DNA of 11,083 bases from an uncultured Kineosporia sp. (lineage in GTDB: Bacteria; Actinomycetota; Actinomycetes; Actinomycetales; Kineosporiaceae), in NCBI GenBank assembly GCA_937859855.1, contig CALMAR010000163.1, positions 1 to 11,083 on the forward strand, given 5' to 3'. The first letter of the stretch is position 1. The number at the start of each line of letters is the position of its first letter. The position numbers and the translations under genes were made by a program. Shown here in pieces: positions 6,086 through 11,083 of the stretch. The notes beneath the pieces are model-generated. The model did no database searches. It was not told the DNA's origin and was given only the letters and a program-made list of their open reading frames with translations.

Positions 6086-6946
6086 TTACTCCTCGAAGGA
6101 GTGCTCGGCCGCTGGGAACGTGCCGTTCCGCACGTCCTCGGCGTACTCGAGCGCCGCCTTCGAGAGCACGCCGCGCAGGTCCGCGTAACGCTTGACGAAC
6201 CGGGGTGGCTTGCCACCCCGCAGGCCTGTCATGTCCTGCCAGACCAGCACCTGCGCATCGGTGTCCGGTCCGGCGCCGATGCCGATGGTCGGGATGTCCA
6301 GGGCCTTGGTGACCTGCGCCGCAACAGTCGCCGGGACCATCTCCAGCACCAGGGCGAAGGCCCCGGCCCGTTGCAGCGCCACGGCGTCCTCGACCAGCAC
6401 GTCGGCGGCCCCGCCCCGGCCCTGCACCCGGTACCCGCCGAGAGCGTGCTCGCTCTGAGGGGTGAAGCCGAGGTGTGCCATCACCGGGATGCCGGACCCC
6501 GTGATCAGCTCGACCGCAGGGGCCAACCTGCGGCCGCCCTCGAGCTTGACGGCATGGGCCAGGCCCTCCTTCATCATCCGGACCGAACTGGCCAGAGCCA
6601 GCTCCGGCGTCGCCTGGTAGGACCCGAAGGGCAGGTCGGCCACGATCAGGGCGCGCTTGGCGGACGTGGCGACAGCCCGGACCAGCGGCAGCATCTCGTC
6701 CATGCTGACCGGAAGGGTGGTGCCGTAGCCGTAGACGTTGTTCGCCGCCGAGTCCCCGACCAGGAGAACCGGGATGCCGGCCTCGTCGAAGATCTCCGCG
6801 CTGTACTGGTCGTAGGCGGTGAGCATGGCCCACTTCTCGCCACGCTGCTTGAGCTGGTGCAGGTGCGGGATGCGGACCTTGCGCGGGCCCGGATTCGCGG
6901 GCGCAGGCGTCGGGCCGTTGCCGTAGGGCGCCGTCGACTCGTCCAT
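6086..6946 (-). CDS. panB: 3-methyl-2-oxobutanoate hydroxymethyltransferase
   Basis: Makes ketopantoate from 2-oxoisovalerate and 5,10-methylenetetrahydrofolate, the first committed step of pantothenate and coenzyme A synthesis; a cytoplasmic TIM-barrel enzyme. The 286-residue product has all expected motifs: [18 protein letters not shown] (63-80) with Mg ligand Asp65, ADLPFGSY (103-110) with Asp104, KLEGG (134-138) with Glu136, AHLGFTPQS (157-165), LEMVPA (201-206) with catalytic Glu202, and IGIGAG (221-226). An N-terminal tail of about 25 residues rich in Pro and Gly precedes the core, as in other actinobacteria. The start is ATG 6946-6944 because GGGAGGA lies 7 bases upstream; an in-frame ATG at 6991 has no such site and adds unconserved residues. 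It appears monocistronic, between the accessory segment and the small plus-strand gene. Confidence 0.96.
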   Translation of the reverse strand: MDESTAPYGNGPTPAPANPGPRKVRIPHLHQLKQRGEKWAMLTAYDQYSAEIFDEAGIPVLLVGDSAANNVYGYGTTLPVSMDEMLPLVRAVATSAKRALIVADLPFGSYQATPELALASSVRMMKEGLAHAVKLEGGRRLAPAVELITGSGIPVMAHLGFTPQSEHALGGYRVQGRGGAADVLVEDAVALQRAGAFALVLEMVPATVAAQVTKALDIPTIGIGAGPDTDAQVLVWQDMTGLRGGKPPRFVKRYADLRGVLSKAALEYAEDVRNGTFPAAEHSFEE

Positions 6947-6976
6947 GAGCTGTCCTCCCACCGAGGTGGAGTGTCT

Positions 6977-6987
6977 ACCTGGCAGGT
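6977..6987. promoter_or_regulatory. Inverted repeat upstream of panB
   Basis: ACCTG-G-CAGGT is a perfect 5-bp inverted repeat around one central base, 31 bp upstream of the panB start. TAGACA overlaps it on the minus strand and may be part of the panB -10 region. A second, wider inverted repeat (GCAGCAC 7004-7010 and GTGCTGC 7030-7036) lies further up. Regulatory meaning is uncertain. Confidence 0.25.
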
Positions 6988-7139
6988 CCATCGTCGTACG
7001 GCGGCAGCACCTGTACCGCGTGGGCGGACGTGCTGCAGGTCACACGGCTCGCGCTGAGCACACCACGACGATGGCCCGGCCGGGTGAGCCCGCACCCGCT
7101 CGGTTGCCGCGAGCGGTGCACAGGTGGTGCCGTGAAAGG

Positions 7140-7427
7140 GTGGACACGGACGAGCGTCGCGCGGCGGCGCGGGCCAACCAGCGGGCCGCGGCATTCGTCC
7201 GGTTCCAGATGCTCGGCGACCACGACGCGATGCACCTCGTGCTGCTCGAGGTCGGCCCGGGGTCGGTCGCCGGGATGGCCTTCGCCACCGCCCTGGCCTC
7301 GATCGCCGGCACGGTCGCGACGGCGTCGATGGGCCGCCCGGGAGCGCTGGAGTACCTGGCCGCGGTGGCGCGGACCAGCGGTGCCCTGTCCGACGCGCCC
7401 GACATCGACAGCTACTTCGACGGCTGA
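7140..7427 (+). CDS. Small protein of unknown function
   Basis: A 95-residue Ala-rich, mostly helical protein. Third codon positions are nearly all G or C from about 7140 onward, while the reverse-strand reading looks like a shadow. Notable parts are RANQRAAAFVRFQMLGDHDA (10-29), a hydrophobic segment around AGMAFATALASIAGTVATAS (40-60), which is too weak to call a membrane span, and the acidic end DAPDIDSYFDG. The start is uncertain: GTG 7140 marks the onset of good codon use and has AGGTGG 12 bases upstream, whereas ATG 7071 would add 23 Arg/Trp-rich residues. The stop TGA 7425-7427 lies in the first unit of a 12-bp repeat, and the 3' end overlaps nadE by 16 bp tail to tail. I do not recognise the family. 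Confidence 0.55.
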   Translation: MDTDERRAAARANQRAAAFVRFQMLGDHDAMHLVLLEVGPGSVAGMAFATALASIAGTVATASMGRPGALEYLAAVARTSGALSDAPDIDSYFDG

Positions 7428-8311
7428 ACAGATGGCTGAACAGATGGCTGAACAGATGGCTGAGCGGAGGTGCCGGCAGGCGGTTGCCGAGTCGCCTCGT
7501 GCTCGCGCCAGCGGCTGGTGATCGGCAGCCGCCGGTCCCGGCCGAACGCCACCGGTGAGATCTTCGGCCCCGGCGGGAACTGCCGGCGTTTCCACTCCGC
7601 CCGGTCCACCAGCGTCACCACGGCATCGACGACGCCCGGGTCGAAGCCGTGGGCGATCAGCTCCGTGCGTCCCTGGGCGCCCTCCACGTAGGCCTCGAGG
7701 ACGGCGTCCAGCAGCGCGTAGTCGGGCAGCGAGTCCTGGTCGGTCTGGCCGGGGCGCAGCTCCGCGGACGGCGGCTTGCTGATCGAGTTCTCCGGGATCG
7801 GCGGCGTCTCACCGCGGGCGCCGGCGGCGGCGTTGCGCCAGCGGGCCAGCGCCCAGACGAGGGTCTTCGGCACGTCCTTGAGCGGCGCGAACCCGCCGAC
7901 GGCGTCGCCGTAGATGGTCGAGTACCCGACGGCCAGCTCGGACTTGTTGCCGGTGGTCAGGCAGAGGTGGCCCTCCTGGTTGGCCAGGCCCATCAGGATC
8001 ACGCCGCGTACCCGGGCCTGCAGGTTCTCCTCGGCGACGCCGGTCAGTGGCAGGTTCGCCAGGAACGTCTCGACCATCGGGGTGACGGGCACCGTCCGGT
8101 AGTGGCAGCCGATCCGGTTCGCCAGCTCCGCGGCGTCCCCGCGGGAGTGCTCGGAGGAGTAGCCGCTGGGCATCGAGACGCCGAACACGTCCCCCGGGCC
8201 GAGGGCGTCCGCCGCGATCACCGCCACCAGGGCCGAGTCGATCCCGCCGGAAAGCCCGAGAACGACCGAGCGGAAGCCGTTCTTGCGCACGTAGTCCCGC
8301 AGCGCGAGCAC
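7412..8311 (-). CDS. nadE: NAD synthetase domain of glutamine-dependent NAD+ synthase (3' part of interrupted nadE)
   Basis: Catalyses ATP-dependent amidation of deamido-NAD to NAD+. From the first available start (GTG 8311-8309) the product is 299 residues and has the complete synthetase domain: PP-loop SGGIDSA (21-27), TTGNKSELAVGYSTIYGDA (119-137), GGFAPLKDVPKT (139-150), the KPPSAELRPGQTDQDSLP segment (179-196) and GRDRRLPITSRWRE (257-270). It continues, in the same frame, the glutaminase-domain reading frame that ends at TAG 8335-8333. Between the TAG and the GTG lie codons reading AEVYTAL, which resemble the normal linker of intact NadE. No good ribosome site precedes the GTG, so efficient separate translation is doubtful. 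The tail beyond the domain is a QPSV repeat encoded by the 12-bp tandem repeat. It ends with TAG and overlaps the convergent small gene by 16 bp. Confidence 0.85.
   Translation of the reverse strand: MLALRDYVRKNGFRSVVLGLSGGIDSALVAVIAADALGPGDVFGVSMPSGYSSEHSRGDAAELANRIGCHYRTVPVTPMVETFLANLPLTGVAEENLQARVRGVILMGLANQEGHLCLTTGNKSELAVGYSTIYGDAVGGFAPLKDVPKTLVWALARWRNAAAGARGETPPIPENSISKPPSAELRPGQTDQDSLPDYALLDAVLEAYVEGAQGRTELIAHGFDPGVVDAVVTLVDRAEWKRRQFPPGPKISPVAFGRDRRLPITSRWREHEATRQPPAGTSAQPSVQPSVQPSVQPSK
7422..7463. repeat. 12-bp tandem repeat at the overlapping 3' ends of nadE and the small gene
   Basis: Three perfect copies of GGCTGAACAGAT (7422-7433, 7434-7445, 7446-7457) and a 6-base partial copy. 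Read on the minus strand it encodes the QPSV repeats at the C-terminus of NadE. Read on the plus strand it gives the small gene its stop codon and three more in-frame TGA codons at 12-base steps. Because 12 is a multiple of 3, copy-number change would keep both frames. Confidence 0.9.
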
Positions 8312-8332
8312 CAGCGCCGTGTAGACCTCGGC

Positions 8333-8335
8333 CTA
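8333..8335 (-). other. In-frame TAG interrupting nadE
   Basis: The complement of CTA at 8333-8335 is a TAG codon between EPLAG and AEVYTAL. The frame is otherwise open from 9280 to 7412, and both halves are complete conserved domains. A single substitution from GAG, CAG or TGG, or a base-calling error, would explain it. TAG is the ordinary stop of other genes here (for example 2036-2038 and nadE's own end at 7412-7414), so general reassignment of TAG is unlikely. Confidence 0.85.
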
Positions 8336-9280
8336 GCCGGCCAGCGGTTCGGCGACGGATCCCGGTCGGGCCGGGAGGGGTTCGCGCGCAGCGGCCGTCA
8401 GCACGGTGTGCGGGATGCCGGGGACGTCGGCCCGCCCGCCCGGTCGAGGCGCCGTGGGCGTGCGGGTCGCCTTCGGGCCGTCCGTGGCCGCCGCCGGTGA
8501 CAGGTCCGTGACCAGCAGCGACTCCTCCAGCTGAGGGCCGCGGGCGAGCACCGTGCCGTCGGCGCCGACCACCAGCGAGTCACCGTCGAAGATCAGGTCG
8601 TCCTGCCCGCCCACCAGGTTGACGAAGGCCAGCGGACACCTCGCCTGGGCCGCACGCTGCCGCACCAGCGCCAGCCGGACGTCGTCCTTGAGCCGCTCGT
8701 ACGGTGACGCGTTGATCACCAGCAGCAGCCCGGCATCGGCGTCCCGGGCCGCGGCGACCGGGCCGCCCTCCTGCCAGAGGTCCTCGCAGATCGCCAGCGC
8801 GACGTCCACCCCGTGCACCCGGACGACGGCCAGCTCGCGCCCGGGGACGAAGAACCGGAACTCGTCGAACACCCCGTAGTTGGGCAGGTGGTGCTTGACC
8901 GCCCTGGCGGCCACCCGGCCGCGGTGCAGGACGGCGGCGGCGTTCTGCGGCTCGCCCTTGGGAACGCCGAGCGTGACGGTCTCCGGGTCGGCGTCCTCGG
9001 CCCGGTCCAGGTAGCCGGCGACCACCACGGTCTCGCCCAGGCCGTCGTCCGCCAGATCCGCGGCGAGCTTGGCTGCGGCCGCTCGGGAGGCCTCGACGAA
9101 GGAGCTGCGCAGGGTCAGGTCCTCCACCGGGTATCCGGTCAGCGCCATCTCCGGGAACGCCACCAGGTGCGCGCCCTCACCGGCGGCCTTCGTCGTCCAG
9201 GACCGGATCAGCGCGGCGTTCCCCTCCAGGTCGCCGACCGTGGTGTTGACCTGGGCGAGTGCTACGCGCAGCTGGGGCAT
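8333..9280 (-). CDS. nadE: Glutaminase (nitrilase-like) domain of glutamine-dependent NAD+ synthase (5' part of interrupted nadE)
   Basis: This domain hydrolyses glutamine and channels ammonia to the NAD synthetase domain, normally on the same chain. The 315-residue product is a complete carbon-nitrogen hydrolase domain with the Glu-Lys-Cys triad: Glu44 (FPEMALTGYP), Lys129 (KHHLPNYGVFDE) and Cys165 (ICEDLWQEGG). Other family features are NYGVFDEFRFFVPG (134-147), INASPY (189-194) and FVNLVGGQDDLIFDG (219-233). It ends at an in-frame TAG in a Pro/Ala-rich linker (about 262-315), just before the synthetase domain, instead of running on to a chain of about 620 residues. The start ATG 9280-9278 has no ribosome site, but a TAGGCT box ends six bases upstream, suggesting a leaderless transcript. 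The gene is divergent from glnA2. Confidence 0.9.
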   Translation of the reverse strand: MPQLRVALAQVNTTVGDLEGNAALIRSWTTKAAGEGAHLVAFPEMALTGYPVEDLTLRSSFVEASRAAAAKLAADLADDGLGETVVVAGYLDRAEDADPETVTLGVPKGEPQNAAAVLHRGRVAARAVKHHLPNYGVFDEFRFFVPGRELAVVRVHGVDVALAICEDLWQEGGPVAAARDADAGLLLVINASPYERLKDDVRLALVRQRAAQARCPLAFVNLVGGQDDLIFDGDSLVVGADGTVLARGPQLEESLLVTDLSPAAATDGPKATRTPTAPRPGGRADVPGIPHTVLTAAAREPLPARPGSVAEPLAG

Positions 9281-9286
9281 GCGCCA

Positions 9287-9314
9287 AGCCTAGGTCGGCG
9301 CGGATCCCGGCCTC
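9287..9314 (-). promoter_or_regulatory. Predicted leaderless promoter of nadE
   Basis: TAGGCT (complement of 9287-9292) is followed by exactly six bases and then ATG. GAGGCC (complement of 9309-9314) lies 16 bp further up, the same weak -35 hexamer as at map. No Shine-Dalgarno is present before the ATG. Confidence 0.5.
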
Positions 9315-9386
9315 ACCTGCCCTTTCCGTGATCGCTGCAGATAGCCCTGAAGGAATCGGCCGCTGTCACCCACCACCCGGCTGCTT

Positions 9387-9416
9387 CGATCAGTGCATCG
9401 ATCAGTGCATCGATCA
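9387..9416. repeat. 12-bp tandem repeat upstream of glnA2
   Basis: CGATCAGTGCAT occurs at 9387-9398 and 9399-9410, followed by a third partial copy CGATCA (9411-9416). The end of the array also forms a small inverted repeat (TGCAT-CGATC-ATGCA, 9406-9420). It lies in the 264-bp nadE-glnA2 intergenic region, 128 bp upstream of the glnA2 start. It may be a regulator site array or a slippage repeat. Confidence 0.75.
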
Positions 9417-9544
9417 TGCAAGGCACGGGGGAGACGGTGACGCCCGTAACGCATTCGTCGGCGGCGGCGTCGTGTGCGGAAGCATGCATGGTCCACCATG
9501 GGGCGGAAGCGGTGGACACCGAGCGAGCACCCGGAAGGCAGTTC

Positions 9545-10882
9545 ATGGACAGGCAGCAGGAGTTCGTCCTGAGGTCGATCGAGGAGCGGGACATCCGGTT
9601 CGTCCGGCTGTGGTTCACCGACATCCTGGGCTCGCTGAAGTCGGTGGCGGTCGCTCCGGCCGAGCTGGAGGGCGCCTTCGCCGAGGGCATCGGCTTCGAC
9701 GGCAGCGCGATCGAGGGTCTGGCGCGGGTGCACGAGGCCGACATGCTGGTCAAACCGGACCCGAGCAGCTTCCAGGTGCTGCCCTGGCGAGGGGACCACC
9801 TCGGCACGGCCAGGATGTTCTGCGACGTGCTCACCCCGGACGGCGAGCCCGCGCTGATGGACCCCCGGCACGTGCTGAAGCGGGCGCTGAACCGGGCCGC
9901 CGAGCACGGCCTGACCTTCTACTGCCACCCGGAGATCGAGTTCTACCTGGTCAAGGACCCGGTGGCGCCCGGCGTCGAGCCCACGCCGGTCGACCAGGCC
10001 GGCTACTTCGACCACGTCCCGCGAGGCACCACGCACGACTTCCGCCGGGCCGCGATCGGCGTCCTGGAGGGGATGGGGATCTCGGTGGAGTTCAGCCACC
10101 ACGAGGCCGGCCCGGGCCAGAACGAGATCGACCTGCGCTACGCCGACGCGCTCAGCACCGCCGACAACATCATGACCTTCCGGACGGTGATCAAGGAGGT
10201 CGCGCTCGAACAGGGCCTCTACGCGACGTTCATGCCGAAGCCGATGAGCCGGTACCCCGGCTCCGGCATGCACACGCACCTCAGCCTGTTCGAGGGCGAC
10301 CGCAACGTGTTCCACGAGTCCGGGGCGGAGTACCAGCTGAGCAAGACCGGGCGCCAGTTCATCGCCGGGCTGCTGACCTACGCCGCCGAGGTCACCGCCG
10401 TCACCAACCAGTGGGTGAACTCGTACAAGCGGCTGTGGGGCGGCGACGAGGCCCCGGCCTACGTCTGCTGGGGCCACAACAACCGCAGTGCCCTGATCCG
10501 GGTGCCGATGTACAAGCCGGGCAAGGGTCAGTCCACCCGGATCGAGTACCGCGCGATCGACAGCGCCGCCAACCCGTACCTGGCCTTTGCGGTGCTGCTG
10601 GCCGCGGGGTTGAAGGGGATCGAGGACGGCCTCGACCTGCCCGAGGGCGCGGACGACAACGTCTGGAGCCTGACCGACGGCGAGCGTCGCGCGATGGGCA
10701 TCACCCGGCTGCCGGAGAGCCTTGCGCAGGCGATCTCGATCATGGAGGAGTCGGAACTGGTCGCGGAGACCCTGGGCGAGGGTGTCTTCGACTACTTCCT
10801 GCGGAACAAGCGCCAGGAGTGGACCGACTACCGCCGCCAGGTCACGCCTTTCGAGCTGGACCGCTACCTGACCCAGCTGTGA
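9545..10882 (+). CDS. glnA2: Glutamine synthetase family protein, GlnA2 type
   Basis: A class I glutamine synthetase-fold ligase of 445 residues, near-collinear with M. tuberculosis GlnA2 (446). Seen: GFDGSAIEG (50-58) with Asp52; metal and substrate Glu130 and Glu132 (HPEIEF); Glu187 and Glu194 (HHEAGPGQNEIDL); His243 (GSGMHTH); Arg296; NNRSALIRVP (312-321); and RIEYRAIDSAANPYL (332-346). The adenylylation-site region reads DNVWSLT (371-377) and lacks the usual Tyr, so adenylylation is unlikely. In Streptomyces coelicolor the GlnA2 protein is reported to be a gamma-glutamylpolyamine synthetase, so glutamine may not be the main product here. The start is ATG 9545, with GGAAGG six bases upstream; an in-frame ATG at 9416 would add 43 unconserved residues. 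Its stop overlaps the next gene by four bases. Confidence 0.93.
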   Translation: MDRQQEFVLRSIEERDIRFVRLWFTDILGSLKSVAVAPAELEGAFAEGIGFDGSAIEGLARVHEADMLVKPDPSSFQVLPWRGDHLGTARMFCDVLTPDGEPALMDPRHVLKRALNRAAEHGLTFYCHPEIEFYLVKDPVAPGVEPTPVDQAGYFDHVPRGTTHDFRRAAIGVLEGMGISVEFSHHEAGPGQNEIDLRYADALSTADNIMTFRTVIKEVALEQGLYATFMPKPMSRYPGSGMHTHLSLFEGDRNVFHESGAEYQLSKTGRQFIAGLLTYAAEVTAVTNQWVNSYKRLWGGDEAPAYVCWGHNNRSALIRVPMYKPGKGQSTRIEYRAIDSAANPYLAFAVLLAAGLKGIEDGLDLPEGADDNVWSLTDGERRAMGITRLPESLAQAISIMEESELVAETLGEGVFDYFLRNKRQEWTDYRRQVTPFELDRYLTQL

Positions 10883-11083
10883 GGCCCCTGCTGGTCGTCG
10901 AGCACGAGGCGGACGCCGGCCTCGACCTGATGGCCCGGCCCCTCGCCGGTGCCGTGCAGGTGGTCCGCCCCTACCTCGGAGAGGCGCTCCCGGACGGCGA
11001 CCTGACGTCGTCCGGGCGGTTCGGCGGGCTGGTCGTGCTCGGCGGGGAGATGGCCGCCTGGGAGGACGATCGGGCGCCGTGGC
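10879..11083 (+). CDS. Class I glutamine amidotransferase (5' part, runs off the window)
   Basis: Starts at GTG 10879, sharing the bases GTGA with the glnA2 stop, so it is probably translated by coupling. The 68 visible residues match the N-terminus of actinobacterial GMP-synthase-like class I amidotransferases: PLLVVEHEADAG (3-14), VVRPYLGEALPDG (29-41) and GLVVLGGEMAAWEDD (50-64). The catalytic Cys, His and Glu would lie beyond the window. Its placement directly after a GlnA2-type ligase suggests the pair builds and removes gamma-glutamyl groups, as PuuA and PuuD do in polyamine breakdown. That is inference from context; the family also includes unrelated hydrolases. Confidence 0.85.
   Translation, partial: MRPLLVVEHEADAGLDLMARPLAGAVQVVRPYLGEALPDGDLTSSGRFGGLVVLGGEMAAWEDDRAPW

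Noticed and set aside
6947..6991. Upstream start for panB at 6991
   Set aside because: ATG 6946 has a strong GGGAGGA site; the extension would translate through that site and is not conserved.
8333..8335. Pyrrolysine or general amber recoding as the cause of the nadE TAG
   Set aside because: TAG is the normal stop of several genes here, including the end of nadE itself, and no decoding machinery is visible in the window.
9437..9450. Possible GlnR box (GTGAC-4-GTAAC) upstream of glnA2
   Set aside because: Spacing between the half-sites is 9 rather than about 11 bp, and the second half fits the consensus poorly.
9416..9544. Upstream start for glnA2 at 9416
   Set aside because: The added residues match nothing in GlnA2, overlap the 12-bp repeat, and ATG 9545 has a proper ribosome site and agrees with the family start.

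Overview
The window is about 70% or more G+C in most genes, with near-complete use of G or C at third codon positions. It carries a gene set typical of Actinomycetota: polyphosphate glucokinase, a MapB-type methionine aminopeptidase, an F420-dependent oxidoreductase of the FGD type, PanB, glutamine-dependent NadE and GlnA2. Nothing in the sequence fixes the family. The mix would suit Geodermatophilales, Propionibacteriales or relatives, but that is inference.

Layout. A plus-strand gene ends at 76 and converges on a minus-strand pair, map (909-1793) then ppgK (102-866). Divergent from map is a 63-residue SPOR-like protein (1847-2038). It converges on a conserved actinobacterial protein of unknown function (2123-2755), which lies downstream of an F420-dependent oxidoreductase (2921-3922). 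Positions 4033 to about 6085 form an accessory segment with patches near 50% G+C. It holds a coupled two-gene operon, a DUF6318-type lipoprotein and a secreted PKD-domain protein, followed by about 570 bp without a convincing gene. Then come panB (6086-6946, minus), a small unknown plus-strand gene (7140-7427), nadE (7412-9280, minus, interrupted), glnA2 (9545-10882, plus) and the start of a class I glutamine amidotransferase (10879 to the window end).

How the genes work together. The backbone is central metabolism: glucose phosphorylation from polyphosphate, N-terminal methionine removal, pantothenate synthesis, NAD synthesis, and glutamine or gamma-glutamylamide synthesis. glnA2 and the amidotransferase overlap by four bases and probably act together. 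The lipoprotein and the PKD protein look like an envelope-associated pair.

Main points of interest. (1) nadE has an in-frame TAG exactly between its glutaminase and synthetase domains, with the frame otherwise open on both sides. (2) A 12-bp tandem repeat encodes a (QPSV)n tail on NadE and also supplies serial stop codons to the gene running into it. (3) At least five genes have a TANNNT box ending 6-8 bases before ATG, which points to leaderless transcripts; map and the SPOR-like gene show this on both sides of one short intergenic region. (4) The methionine aminopeptidase has four extra residues between two metal-ligand aspartates. I saw no CRISPR array, rRNA, tRNA, transposase or intact mobile element.
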